A stretch of 34,932 nucleotides of DNA from Acidobacteriota bacterium (GCA_013286465.1 JABDFR010000029.1:1-34932); one strand, 5' to 3'; positions 7,356-16,709 are shown, numbered from the stretch's first letter. A program made the numbers and translations. Notes: generated by a model from the sequence alone, not told the origin.

Positions 7356-8465
7356 GTGCCCAAAAAGGGCAACCAGGAGCGAGCCCGTTTGACCACAGCT
7401 TCCGACGCAACCTCAGAAAAAAGAGTAGGCGCCGTCCTCTTTTACGCGGTCCTCGCCGTCCTCGGCTATTACGTCTACCTGATCTTCGAACCGTTCCTGG
7501 CCCCGTTAGCCTGGGCCGGCATCCTCGTAGTTTTCTTCTTCGGATTGCACAAACGCGTCGCCAAGCGCATCGGCTCAACGTGGGCCGCGATCCTAAGCAC
7601 CGCTGCAGTGACGCTTATTATCGTCGTTCCATTAATTTTGGTCGGCGCGGCATTCGTCAGGCAGGCCATCGAAATGGCCGGCTCAGTTCAGCAGCAACTC
7701 GCGGCAGGACGCTTCGCCTGGGCCAACAAGGCATGGACATCCATACAGTCGCACATTCCTGGAGAGAGCCCCGAGGATCTGAATGACCTGCTCCATCGTT
7801 ACGCTGAGATCGCAGCCGGATATCTCGCTGGAGAAATCGGCGTAGTTCTGCGCCACGTCGCGCGTTTCCTCTTCGCCCTGGTAGTCATGTTCCTGGCCAT
7901 GTTCTATCTCTTCCGCGACGGCGACGACATCATGGATCGCGTCCGCCGCACGCTCCCGTTTGAAGAAGAGCACCGGGCCCGGGTAATCAACGACGCGCAC
8001 GAACTAATTTTCGCCAGCGTCCTCTCCAGTCTGGCCACGGCGTCCGTGCATGGTTTCGTCGGTGGCGCCATGTTCGCGATCGTGGGGATTCACGCCGCGC
8101 TCTTCTGGGGCGTGATGATGGCGTTCTTCTCGATGCTGCCGGTCGTGGGCTCGTCGATCATCTGGCTGCCCGGGGCCATCAGCTTGATTGCGGAGGGGCA
8201 CACAGCGCGTGGCGTCATCCTGATCGTGGTATGCGCCGGAATTATCGCCATCGTCGAAAATATAATGCGTCCCTGGCTGATCGGCGGACGCGTCCAGCTC
8301 AGCGGTCTGGTAATTTTCATCAGCGTGCTGGGCGGCATCGGCGCCTTCGGCGTCCTCGGCATAGTCCTTGGCCCCATCATCGTCGCCACCACTTCCAGCG
8401 TGCTCGCGCTCTACACTCACCCAGAACTATCAAGACACGCGCGCGGCAAAGCGGTTAGGCCCTGA
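7356..8465 (+). CDS. AI-2E family transporter (PerM-like membrane protein)
   Basis: A 369-aa inner-membrane protein of the AI-2E exporter/PerM family; members include possible autoinducer-2 exporters and Na+/H+ antiporters, so the substrate cannot be assigned. After a basic N-terminus come paired hydrophobic segments (about 26-60 and 78-98), a soluble amphipathic stretch around residues 105-165, then a C-terminal bundle with the characteristic VENIMRPWLIGGRVQLSGL and the closing Gly-rich FISVLGGIGAFGVLGIVLGP. Length is typical. The start is a GTG with no ribosome site, possibly leaderless. The LonC-like gene begins 38 bp downstream on the same strand and may be co-transcribed. Confidence 0.92.
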   Translation: MPKKGNQERARLTTASDATSEKRVGAVLFYAVLAVLGYYVYLIFEPFLAPLAWAGILVVFFFGLHKRVAKRIGSTWAAILSTAAVTLIIVVPLILVGAAFVRQAIEMAGSVQQQLAAGRFAWANKAWTSIQSHIPGESPEDLNDLLHRYAEIAAGYLAGEIGVVLRHVARFLFALVVMFLAMFYLFRDGDDIMDRVRRTLPFEEEHRARVINDAHELIFASVLSSLATASVHGFVGGAMFAIVGIHAALFWGVMMAFFSMLPVVGSSIIWLPGAISLIAEGHTARGVILIVVCAGIIAIVENIMRPWLIGGRVQLSGLVIFISVLGGIGAFGVLGIVLGPIIVATTSSVLALYTHPELSRHARGKAVRP

Positions 8466-8503
8466 CTGACGCACGTGCTAGAGTACGGCCCTCGGAAAAG
8501 ATT

Positions 8504-10957
8504 ATGAGCACGAAAACTGCGCAAAATCCGACTGGACTGCCTCCGGAAAAACTCCGCTGGCGCTGCGATCCCGCCACCGTGCCCTTCAATTCCACGAAGG
8601 ATGCCCCGGTCGTCGAAGGCGAGCTAGGCCAGGAACGCGCCCTGCGAGCTTTGCAAATGGGCGTCGAGCTCACCGCCCCTGGCTACAATCTTTTCATCTG
8701 CGGCCTCTCCGGCACCAGCCGCGGCGGCATGGTCACGCGCATGGTCGAAGGCCTGAACCCGCGCCGCGAGCCAGCCCCGGATCGCTGCTACGTAAATAAT
8801 TTCAAAAACGCCGATCGCCCGCGCCTGCTAACGCTCCCCCGCGGCCAAGCCAACGCCTTCAAGAAAGAAATGGAATCGGGAATCGAATTCCTGCGCCGCC
8901 GCATCCCGCAAGTTTTCGAAGGCGAACCATTCCAGCGCCAAAAAGCCCGCATCGTCGAGCGCTTCACCGTCCGCGAAAAAGAATTGATGGATGATTTCAC
9001 CCGCCGCATCGCTCGCGAGCAATTCGCTCTAGGCCGCATGCAGGTAGGCGCAGTAGCGCTGCCCGAGATCTTCCCAGTCCTCGAAGGCCAAATGGTTCCC
9101 ATCGAGGAAATCCCTAAGCTTGTGCAAGACGGCAAGCTAGAAACCGCCGCCGCCGAAGATATCGAACGAAAGTACGATCAATTCCGCCAGGAGTTCACAG
9201 TCGTCTATCGCAAGACTCTTTCACTCTCGCGCGAACTAGCCAGCGAGATGAGCTATCTGGAGCAGGAAGCCGCCTCAGTGCTAGTCGATGGCGTAATCGA
9301 AGAGCTCAAGGAAAAATATCCCAACGAGCACATCGCCGAATATCTAGAAGAAGTCCGCCATCACATTCTCGACAATCTCGAGCCTTTCAAAGAACGCGAA
9401 GGCGAAGAAGAAACCCCGCCGCCCGACAGCATCAGCGGCGTCCCGAAACTTGACCGTGGCGAACGCGACCCGTTCCGCGTCTACGGCGTGAATGTGATCC
9501 TGGCCCACGGCGAGCAAGAAACCTGCCCGGTAATTTTCGAAACGATTCCAACTTACGCCAACGTCTTCGGCACGATCCATCGCAGCTACGACAATCGCGC
9601 CGGCTGGAGCTCCGATTTCATGGATCTCCGCGGCGGCTCGCTGCTGCGCGCCGATGGCGGCTACTTGATCATGTATTCGCTCGACGCGCTAACTGAAACC
9701 GGCGTCTGGCGCACGCTCAAGCGCACGCTGAATCACGGCAAGCTGGAAATTCAACCGGTCGATGTATTTTTTCCCTTCAGCACCGCGGCCATGAAGCCCG
9801 AGCCAATCGCCGTAAACGTAAAAATCCTCCTAATCGGCGATCGCGACATGTACGAGCTCCTCTACACCTACGAAGAGGACTTTCGCAAAATTTTCAAAGT
9901 CCGCGTAGAGTTCGATGAAGAAATGCCCTGGAACGACGAAGTCATCCGTCATTTCAGCGGCCGCCTGCGCAAACTCGCAGAAGATGAAGGCCTAACCGGT
10001 TTCGATCGTTCCGCCATAGCGGCGCTCATGGAGCACGGCGTCCGCTGCGCCGGCCGCCGCGGCAAAGTGACCGCCAAATTTTTCGAAATCGCTGACGTAG
10101 CCCGCGAAGCCTCCTACGTTGCCAAACACGAAAACGGCAACGAATTGGTAACAGGCGAACACGTCCGCAAAGCCCTGGACGCAAAAATCGAGCGCCACAA
10201 TCTAACCGAAACCAAAATCCGCGAGATGATCGAGCAAAAACTAATCTTCATCGACACGGAAGGCGAACGGGTCGGCCAGGTAAACGGTCTAGCAGTCCTG
10301 GAAATCGGCGGTTACGCCTTCGGCAAGCCAACCAGAATCACCGCGTCGGTTTCCATAGGCAAAGCCGGCCTAATCAACATCGAGCGCGAATCCAATCTAA
10401 GCGGACGCTTCCACGACAAAGGCATGCAAATCATCAGTGGCTACATCCGCCGCACTTTCGCGCACGACAAGCCCTTATCGCTAGCAGCCAGCCTCTGCTT
10501 CGAGCAATCCTATTCCGGTGTAGATGGCGACAGCGCCAGCTCCACAGAAGTCTACGCGCTGCTAAGCGCGCTAGCCGATCTACCTATTTCGCAGGAATTC
10601 GCAGTAACGGGATCGGTAAATCAACAAGGGGATATCCAACCAATCGGCGGCGTGAACGAAAAAATCGAAGGCTTCTACGACGTCTGCCGCCTGAAAGGTC
10701 TCACCGGCAAACAAGGCGTACTAATCCCCAGCGCCAATATCGATGACCTAATGCTGCGCGCCGAAGTAATCGACGCCGTAGCCACAGGAAAATTTCACAT
10801 CTACCCAGTCGCCACGGTCGAACAAGGCCTGGAAATCCTGACGGGAAAATCCGCGGGTACCCGCGACCAAAACGGCAAATTCCAACCAGAGACAATCTTC
10901 GCCCGGGTCGACGATCGGCTAAAAGTAATGGCCGAAACCCTACGCGAATTCGAGTAA
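8504..10957 (+). CDS. LonC/LonB-like protease with degenerate AAA module
   Basis: An 817-aa protein of the Lon-related group with an N-terminal AAA_32-type ATPase-like region, a long helical insertion (about residues 120-310) and a C-terminal Lon proteolytic domain (about 565-790). The Ser-Lys dyad is intact: S677 in GVDGDSASS and K720 in IGGVNEKIEGF. In contrast the expected Walker A reads GLSGTSRGG, with Arg-Gly in place of Lys-Thr/Ser, and the Walker B position reads GGYLIMYSLDAL without the Asp-Glu pair. This fits ATP-independent LonC-type proteases that degrade unfolded proteins, which is known for the family but inferred here. GGAAAAG precedes the ATG. The stop is followed 2 bp later by a REP-like repeat. 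Confidence 0.88.
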   Translation: MSTKTAQNPTGLPPEKLRWRCDPATVPFNSTKDAPVVEGELGQERALRALQMGVELTAPGYNLFICGLSGTSRGGMVTRMVEGLNPRREPAPDRCYVNNFKNADRPRLLTLPRGQANAFKKEMESGIEFLRRRIPQVFEGEPFQRQKARIVERFTVREKELMDDFTRRIAREQFALGRMQVGAVALPEIFPVLEGQMVPIEEIPKLVQDGKLETAAAEDIERKYDQFRQEFTVVYRKTLSLSRELASEMSYLEQEAASVLVDGVIEELKEKYPNEHIAEYLEEVRHHILDNLEPFKEREGEEETPPPDSISGVPKLDRGERDPFRVYGVNVILAHGEQETCPVIFETIPTYANVFGTIHRSYDNRAGWSSDFMDLRGGSLLRADGGYLIMYSLDALTETGVWRTLKRTLNHGKLEIQPVDVFFPFSTAAMKPEPIAVNVKILLIGDRDMYELLYTYEEDFRKIFKVRVEFDEEMPWNDEVIRHFSGRLRKLAEDEGLTGFDRSAIAALMEHGVRCAGRRGKVTAKFFEIADVAREASYVAKHENGNELVTGEHVRKALDAKIERHNLTETKIREMIEQKLIFIDTEGERVGQVNGLAVLEIGGYAFGKPTRITASVSIGKAGLINIERESNLSGRFHDKGMQIISGYIRRTFAHDKPLSLAASLCFEQSYSGVDGDSASSTEVYALLSALADLPISQEFAVTGSVNQQGDIQPIGGVNEKIEGFYDVCRLKGLTGKQGVLIPSANIDDLMLRAEVIDAVATGKFHIYPVATVEQGLEILTGKSAGTRDQNGKFQPETIFARVDDRLKVMAETLREFE

Positions 10958-10959
10958 AA

Positions 10960-11209
10960 GTACCGCCGGCGTCCCTGCCGGCTCTTTTCTGCCGATACAA
11001 TCCCAACCGCCCTATGAAGCGAGATCCGCTGTTGCACCCGTAGCGCTGGCGTCCCGCCGGCTCTTACGAGCGCAGAAAGTGGCGAAGGCAAAGGCTTGCG
11101 GCGGAGTAAAGCAGATCGCCAGGAGGACCAGTAAGATTCGAGGTCCGGTCGTAATTCGTCGATGTAGCTCGAGTATCGCTCGTAAGAGCCGGCGAGACGC
11201 CGGCGCTAC
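10960..11209. repeat. Three REP-like repeats between convergent genes
   Basis: Copies lie at 10960-10987 (plus), 11040-11072 (plus) and 11178-11209 (inverted). The last two face each other across about 105 bp. All three have the GCCGGC...GCCGGC-type core or its shorter GGCGTCCCGCCGGC form. They fill the gap between the convergent LonC-like and PDZ genes and probably act in transcript termination or stability. No gene is seen in the gap. Confidence 0.8.
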
Positions 11210-11216
11210 AAAGCCA

Positions 11217-12473
11217 TCACACCAGCCGCTTCGTCTTCAATTTCATCTCGACGGTATGATCACCGCGCGTAACCGTCAAATGATAATCATGACCAAAAAC
11301 CCGAAATAAATCCCGCACCCCCGATAAATCCAAATCCGCCGCCGGCTGCCCATCAATCCCAGCAATCACATCCCCCTTCTGCAACCCAGCCTCCGACCCC
11401 GGCGAATGCGGCGTAACCGCAGCCACCTCAAAAGTTTTCAAATTCGCCCCACGCGCCACCAAAACCACGCCGCTCATATCCGCCTCAAAGCTATTTTTAT
11501 AATTCTCCCCAGTCTCAAGAATCACCTGCTGATGCGGCTGATCCAAAAAAATCCGAAATCGCGACAGCAACCCATTTCCAACCGATCCGCTCGATTGATC
11601 CGGCCCCGCCGCAGCCGGAAACTCCACAATCGGCTCCAGAAACACATAAGGCCCAATCGACACGCTCTTCATCCGCGTCATAAGCGTCTTCCCCCCATTC
11701 GGCTCCACGCGAGAAAATCCCTTCAACTTTTTCTGATTAATGTGATGCGCCACGGCATAAGGCCTGGAAATCGAAACCGTGCTGGCCGTCTCCGTCTCCA
11801 CCGCAAAGTCATCTTCAAACGATCCGTGCCCTTCGAGTGAAATTTTCATATGAATACTCGGCACGCCATTGCGCATGATCAAAGGAAACTTCATCCCCTT
11901 GCCGGAATATTCGAACGATTTCGCATCGTAAAAATGAATCGCCGAGCGATCGTATTCCAGCTCGATCACAAATTGCCGCAACACATCCGCCCCTAGAACC
12001 CCGCGCACCGGCTGCCCCACCTGCTGCGATAAATCCACCAAAGAAGCGGGCATCAGCCCCGACACCTGCATGTCCAACCCCGGCAAAGAAAATAGCGTCT
12101 TCTCGAAATCAATCGGCGCAGCCGCCGCCGCGTCCTGCGGCAACCAAGGCTTCGGGTCGAGCGCCGTCCGCGGATCTCCAGTGGCGATCAGAAAAAATCC
12201 CGGCTTGCCAGTGTTCACGCGTACCGGCATCAACATCCGTCCCGAAACATTCTGCAGCGGGATCTGCGCGACGTTCCCCGCGTAAGCAAACCGGTAAGCC
12301 ACATTCTCGCTCGTCATGATGCCGTTGTTGGGCGGCGGCGCAGCCGCTGGCGCCGGATCCTGCGCAGGTTTATCCTGCGCGCTTAACCCCAGCCAAGCTC
12401 CGCCGCTCGCCAGTAGCGCGGAAAAAATAATTGCCAATCTCGCGCTCGAACTTACCGTCCGCCATGAATTCAT
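11217..12473 (-). CDS. Exported PDZ protein with retropepsin-like but motif-less aspartyl protease fold
   Basis: A 418-aa exported protein. Residues 1-32 are a signal peptide (basic n-region, ARLAIIFSALLASGGAWLGL). The middle resembles bacterial retropepsin-like aspartyl proteases: the conserved strand-turn GVLGADVLRQFVIELEYDR at 158-176 is intact. At both places where DTGA/S is expected the catalytic Asp is missing: residues 96-100 read IATGD, and about 226-232 read ETETAST. A PDZ domain closes the protein (about 335-418: GSEAGLQKGDVIAGIDGQ). Proteolysis is therefore unlikely; binding of peptides or surface partners is more plausible. ATG 12473 is chosen because it gives the signal peptide and avoids overlap with the upstream VWFA gene, which ends at 12547. 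Confidence 0.82.
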   Translation of the reverse strand: MNSWRTVSSSARLAIIFSALLASGGAWLGLSAQDKPAQDPAPAAAPPPNNGIMTSENVAYRFAYAGNVAQIPLQNVSGRMLMPVRVNTGKPGFFLIATGDPRTALDPKPWLPQDAAAAAPIDFEKTLFSLPGLDMQVSGLMPASLVDLSQQVGQPVRGVLGADVLRQFVIELEYDRSAIHFYDAKSFEYSGKGMKFPLIMRNGVPSIHMKISLEGHGSFEDDFAVETETASTVSISRPYAVAHHINQKKLKGFSRVEPNGGKTLMTRMKSVSIGPYVFLEPIVEFPAAAGPDQSSGSVGNGLLSRFRIFLDQPHQQVILETGENYKNSFEADMSGVVLVARGANLKTFEVAAVTPHSPGSEAGLQKGDVIAGIDGQPAADLDLSGVRDLFRVFGHDYHLTVTRGDHTVEMKLKTKRLV

Positions 12474-12546
12474 GAATTTCTCCGCGTGAATTTTCCCGGC
12501 CGGACGCGCCCACGCCAAGCCGACCTGATTGTACAAAATCCCCGCC

Positions 12547-13602
12547 TCATTTTTGCGGCGCAAGATAAGTTTGACGCGCAAACACTCGCAGACCGTTGTT
12601 CGCCTTCGAACCGCCAATCAGCCTGCCGTCCGCACGGCTAATCCGAATCTCAATCCCATGCGTCTTCCCGTCGCGCACCGGTGGCACGTATCCAAGAAAA
12701 TATTGATTCCGCAGCTGCAAAGCAATCTCCTGATAAATCCGCACAAAATCCGTCGACGCAGCAGGGAAGTAAGACCGCCCGCCAGAAAGTTCCGCCATCG
12801 CTCGCAACGCCTTGGTAGCCCGCTCAAAATCCGGCTGCGTTCCGGGAGGCCCTTGCGGAGCCGCCGAAGGCACCGCCGATTCAAATGGCGCGTCATCACT
12901 CTCGGCTTTCTTCCGCTTCGATCCAGAGGCGCTCTTCGCCTTTTTGCCTTTGAAGTCGCGCAGCTCCCCGCCCAGCGCGACGGTAAAAACCGGCGCATAG
13001 CCCGTCTCAATGCGCTTTTCGAGCGCCTGCCAATGCGAAGCCGGTGAACTATCAAGCCCGGTCGAAAGCACGAGGAGTGCGACCTTCGAGTTCCGCAATT
13101 CAATCCACGCGAGCGTAGAATTTACCGCGTCGTAAAAATTCAAATCGCCCATGCCCAAAAAATATTGCAAGCCGTTCAAAGTTCCCAGCAGCGCCCCCTT
13201 ATTCGTAGTGAAGGGCATCACCACCCGCGTCGCCGTATCGTAAGTCGCCAGCGCCACTTGCGCATCCCTCGGCAATCCATCCAAAAGCGCATAAGCCGCT
13301 TCCAAATGCTGCCGCTGAATCAAATAGACCGCCGGGCTAGTCTCCACTAAAACGCAAACTTCCGGCGGCTCCTGAATGGTCTGAAAAACGGTAATCGGTT
13401 GCTCGATGCCATCATCGAAAACATGAAATTGCGATCGCTCGAGGCCACCCAGAAAATTGCCATGCCCATCAGCCACGCTAGCCTCAACAATCACCAAGGC
13501 AGAAACACTCTGAATCGGCTCTTGCGCAGATTGAAAGCCGGCGAATTTAATTCGCCCGCGCGCAGCCATAGCCAGCGGCAGCAGAACGCCGGCGAAAACC
13601 AT
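12547..13602 (-). CDS. VWFA-related Acidobacterial domain protein
   Basis: An exported protein of about 351 aa of the VWFA-related family that is strongly expanded in Acidobacteriota. It has an N-terminal hydrophobic signal (VFAGVLLPLAMAARG), a short beta domain (VEASVADGHGNFLGGLERSQ and FDDGIEQPITVF, typical of this family), then a von Willebrand A fold (VALATYDTATRVV, ALLVLSTGLDSSPASHW). The metal-adhesion motif DxSxS is degraded to ETSPA. A charged Lys/Ser linker (about 220-260) precedes the C-terminal ISGG-like AELSGGRSYFP and YFLGYVPP. The start is uncertain: ATG 13602 leaves 22 bp from the upstream stop, while a start up to 13713 would add basic residues but overlap that gene. Confidence 0.85.
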   Translation of the reverse strand: MVFAGVLLPLAMAARGRIKFAGFQSAQEPIQSVSALVIVEASVADGHGNFLGGLERSQFHVFDDGIEQPITVFQTIQEPPEVCVLVETSPAVYLIQRQHLEAAYALLDGLPRDAQVALATYDTATRVVMPFTTNKGALLGTLNGLQYFLGMGDLNFYDAVNSTLAWIELRNSKVALLVLSTGLDSSPASHWQALEKRIETGYAPVFTVALGGELRDFKGKKAKSASGSKRKKAESDDAPFESAVPSAAPQGPPGTQPDFERATKALRAMAELSGGRSYFPAASTDFVRIYQEIALQLRNQYFLGYVPPVRDGKTHGIEIRISRADGRLIGGSKANNGLRVFARQTYLAPQK

Positions 13603-13624
13603 AATCAAAAATCGCGCCCGTGAT

Positions 13625-15595
13625 TTACTGCAGATAGGAATCAAAGTAAACGCCGTCAGGCGTTTTCCACCAGCCGCTCGCATAGGAATGAAGATAGCGC
13701 GAGAACACCCCAAGATTCACGCCCCGCAGCCAATCGTCGCCGGTCGCATTCGCAGGTATCGCGCCACCTGGCGCCGAATTTTTCGAAGCCGCAGCTCCTG
13801 CCGCCGCGTGCAACATCACCGCAATTTCCCGCTCCCAAGTCTGCTTCGACATTTGCGCGTAAGAAAATCCCGTCAAATCCTTCGGCAATCGTCCGCGCGC
13901 CCGCTGAAAATCCGGATTGCCGACGAGCGATTCGGCCTTCGGAATCGAGCCCCGGCTAGTCCGCCCCACCGCGTCCAGCAAAAGCGCCTTGCGCTGCGAG
14001 TAAATCAAAAGCTGCGGCGTCACCGCAATGTAGGAAAGCTCCAAACGCGGCGCCTTCGTGGCAGGATCAACGGAATTCGTGCCCAACTCCAGCACCGTAG
14101 CGCTGCCCTCCGTAGTCGTATCCCGAATCATCGGCCCCAAACCTTTTCGCAGCAAACCTAACACGACTTCCGGTTTGTGAATCGAGATCGCCACCAGAGC
14201 AGTGTAAGTCGCATCCCCCGGCGCCGACGTGACGGTCGCCACCTCGCCCCCAAGCAAAGCAAGAATATCGGGCAAGGGCATCCCCAGCATCGCCTGCCCC
14301 AACATGTCGAATCCTTTGAAGCTCCCAGCTTTCTGTTGCGGCAAGGAATCGACAAACGGCCCGCGAAAAATCTGATAGATCGCCGGAAAACTTAATCTCC
14401 AGGCAGCAAACGAAGCCCCATCGCGCGCCAAAGGCAAACTCTCAAACGCAGGAGTGCTCGCCCCTACGATGTCAAACAGGCTGCCAGCAGAGGTATCGCC
14501 CAAAGTCGCAAATCGCAGCCGCGTAGAATCGGCCTCAAAACTCAAGCTTCCGCAAAACGCATGCAAGCGATCCAAATGCACCGCCTGCGCGAACTTGGCC
14601 AAATCCACGTCCTGCACTTTCGGCGTCGTCGGCGAAATCAATCCCTCAAGCCGCACATAGAACTCCACAATCGCCCCACCCCCAAAATTCACCCGCGCCT
14701 TTTTCCATCCCGCATCATCGGCAAGCGACGCACCCGCCGGCACTTTCGCATCAAATCGCTTCACCAGCTCTTCGATCAGTTCCTTGCGCCCCGCACTCAA
14801 ATAATAATTTCCCACCTGCGCCGAAAAATCCGTGGTGCCAGACCGCTCCACGGATTCAATTTTGATTTTTCCAAGCATGTAGGAGTGAATTTGCGGCGCG
14901 CCGGCTCCCGTCTTAACAGAAATCGCTTTGGCCTTCTGAATCAAATCCGCTTTCCCCGTACCGTCGTAGATCACAAAGCCATCGTAGCCACCGGCACCAT
15001 GAGCCGCGCTACCAGACGCGCCGGGACGACCAGCGCCGGCAGTTGCTTTGCTCCCCGGCAGCGTGAGACTTCCCACAATCGCCTCATTCTCAAAGAGCGG
15101 CAGCAACACAGCGAGCTGCTCCGGCCGCGCGGATTTGTCGTTCATCTTAAGCCAAGAATTTCCAAATGCCCCCGCCGTCAACTCCCGCCGAATCGGCGCG
15201 AAATCAGGATCCGCCCACAAGCGCAAAAGTCCATTCTTGCCCTGCACAGGATCCAAAGTTTTTGTGCCGCGCCAGTGCACGTAAAATTTCACTGAAGCAG
15301 GTAGCCGTGATTCGATGTTCGGCGCTTGCGTTTCGTTAGCGGCAGCGGATGTTGGATCGGCCGAAGTCTTCGCAGCACTCGCCGGCGCCGGCGTCTTCGA
15401 TGCAGTCTGCTGCGCGAAAATCCCGCCAGACAGCGCGCAGATCCCAGCCAACGCGCAAGTCATCGCGATAATCAAAGCGCGATTTATTTTTCTCGATGGC
15501 GCTGCAGGGCTACACAAAGGTTCACGGTGAGATCGAGCAGGGAAGTGCCGTACGAAAGAAACCACAAAGCGCCGCAAAGACGCCAGCTCAAGCAT
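13625..15595 (-). CDS. Large exported protein, DUF3352-like, unknown function
   Basis: A protein of up to 656 aa with a secretory signal (KINRALIIAMTCALAGICAL) followed by an Ala/Thr/Ser-rich linker and a long globular region. ESRLPASVKFYVHWRGTKTL and LLRLWADPDFAPIRRE near the mature N-terminus, alternating beta-rich blocks such as FAAWRLSFPAIYQIF, and LPDILALLGGEVATV resemble surface proteins of the DUF3352 type; that match is from memory and weak. The start is uncertain: ATG 15595, a TTG near 15517 and ATG 15463 are all in frame, none with a clear ribosome site, and the first 40 residues overlap repeat-like sequence. The stop is 22 bp before the VWFA gene, suggesting one transcript. Confidence 0.7.
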   Translation of the reverse strand: MLELASLRRFVVSFVRHFPARSHREPLCSPAAPSRKINRALIIAMTCALAGICALSGGIFAQQTASKTPAPASAAKTSADPTSAAANETQAPNIESRLPASVKFYVHWRGTKTLDPVQGKNGLLRLWADPDFAPIRRELTAGAFGNSWLKMNDKSARPEQLAVLLPLFENEAIVGSLTLPGSKATAGAGRPGASGSAAHGAGGYDGFVIYDGTGKADLIQKAKAISVKTGAGAPQIHSYMLGKIKIESVERSGTTDFSAQVGNYYLSAGRKELIEELVKRFDAKVPAGASLADDAGWKKARVNFGGGAIVEFYVRLEGLISPTTPKVQDVDLAKFAQAVHLDRLHAFCGSLSFEADSTRLRFATLGDTSAGSLFDIVGASTPAFESLPLARDGASFAAWRLSFPAIYQIFRGPFVDSLPQQKAGSFKGFDMLGQAMLGMPLPDILALLGGEVATVTSAPGDATYTALVAISIHKPEVVLGLLRKGLGPMIRDTTTEGSATVLELGTNSVDPATKAPRLELSYIAVTPQLLIYSQRKALLLDAVGRTSRGSIPKAESLVGNPDFQRARGRLPKDLTGFSYAQMSKQTWEREIAVMLHAAAGAAASKNSAPGGAIPANATGDDWLRGVNLGVFSRYLHSYASGWWKTPDGVYFDSYLQ

Positions 15596-15689
15596 TTTTC
15601 GAGTCAAGTGATCCCAAACGAAGCGATTTCAAATTAGAACAACAACCCCAGGGGCCCAAACGCAGTTCCAGTCGTTTCCGGATCTAAAA

Positions 15690-15712
15690 ATTTCAAATCT
15701 GAAATTTGAAAT
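15690..15712. repeat. AT-rich palindrome ATTTCAAAT-n5-ATTTGAAAT
   Basis: A perfect 9-bp inverted repeat with a 5-bp loop, followed by a CTTAGCC segment. A near-copy sits at 22992-23014, also followed by CTAGCC. Both lie in intergenic repeat clusters, so this is a second class of interspersed palindrome rather than a local terminator; no T-run follows. Confidence 0.75.
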
Positions 15713-15734
15713 CTCTTAGCCTTTCGCTGTAGCT

Positions 15735-15794
15735 GTCGTAGGAGCGGCGGCTTGCTGCGCCCGCCCACGTAACGCTCACGAAAACATGGCCTAC
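15735..15794 (+). repeat. GTAGGAGCGGCGGC-type repeat, long form
   Basis: About 60 bp: GTCGTAGGAGCGGCGGCTTG, CTGCGCCCGCC, then GTAACGCTCACGAAAACATG and GCCTA. An inverted copy of nearly the whole unit lies at 30192-30249. It occupies the gap before the coiled-coil gene; the rest of 15596-15821 shows only the AT-rich palindrome. Confidence 0.75.
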
Positions 15795-15821
15795 ATGCCT
15801 GTGCGAAAAGCGATCCGCCGT

Positions 15822-16709
15822 TCAATTCCCCGGCGGAGTCGCCGGCGCTGCCGCAGCAGCATCCTTCGGCGTACTCAAATACCCGCTAATCTGATCCTTA
15901 GTCACATCAAAAACCACGATCTCATACGGCGCCCGCGCCCCATGGACATAAAACTGCACTGGCTCGCCGGCCGTCTTGTCCTTCTTTTCAATATTTTTAT
16001 CGTCGGCCAACACATTCACGGTGTACTTGTATTTCTTCGTGTCGACTTTGCGCAAAGTAACCTGAATCGGTCCCACCCGCTGCATCTGATTCGATTTCTT
16101 GATCTTGAATTCAAAAATATTCCGCTCGCCCAACCTCTTCAACTCTTCCACTTCCTCGTGATTCCGTGCAATCAAACCACTCTGCACGCCCAAATCCCCA
16201 ACGGTAGATGACAACTTAGCCTTCGTCGCCTCTAGATCAGCCTTGGTGGCCGCCACATCACTCTTAGTCCCGCTCAATTCGGTAGAAACCTGTCCAAACT
16301 TCGTCGCCGTATCCGCCTGCACCGCGCCAATCTGCGTTTTTAGCTGCTCGTCGCTCTGCTTCTGATCTTTGCGCACCTGCTGCGCCAATGCGCGCGCGTG
16401 CGCCAATTCATCCTGCGTCAATCCAAGCTTCTGCACGGTAACGTCCATCTCGCCCTTCAAATCCGCAATGCGCGCATTCGTCTTGTCAACTTCCGCCGCC
16501 ATAGCCTGCTCGCGCTTGCTGGCATCATCCGCAGCCTTCTGCGCCGCCGAACGCGCCGTAACGCTCGCATAAGTCAAATAAGCCAGAAACAAAAACGCGA
16601 TAACAAACAAAATCGAAATCCATCGAGGCGTAGCAGAAGTTTCGATATGTTCCACCCGCTCCACCCGCGTAGGCTCCCCACCACCACTAAATTGCGACGG
16701 CGTAACCAT
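15822..16709 (-). CDS. Membrane-anchored coiled-coil protein, unknown function
   Basis: A 295-aa protein. A polar cytosolic start (MVTPSQFSGGGEPTRVER) leads to one membrane segment at about 30-50 (WISILFVIAFLFLAYLTYA). A long heptad-rich coiled coil follows (about 53-195, e.g. DKTNARIADLKGEMDVTVQK and ATKADLEATKAKL), then a beta-rich C-terminal domain (MQRVGPIQVTLRKVDTKKYK, YKYTVNVLADDKN, YEIVVFDVTKDQISGYLSTP). Topology suggests the coiled coil lies in the periplasm. ATG 16709 is firmly supported by AGGAGG; the frame is open further upstream. It is the first gene of the minus-strand exported cluster, separated by about 226 bp of repeats from the next one. I recognise no family. Confidence 0.82.
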   Translation of the reverse strand: MVTPSQFSGGGEPTRVERVEHIETSATPRWISILFVIAFLFLAYLTYASVTARSAAQKAADDASKREQAMAAEVDKTNARIADLKGEMDVTVQKLGLTQDELAHARALAQQVRKDQKQSDEQLKTQIGAVQADTATKFGQVSTELSGTKSDVAATKADLEATKAKLSSTVGDLGVQSGLIARNHEEVEELKRLGERNIFEFKIKKSNQMQRVGPIQVTLRKVDTKKYKYTVNVLADDKNIEKKDKTAGEPVQFYVHGARAPYEIVVFDVTKDQISGYLSTPKDAAAAAPATPPGN

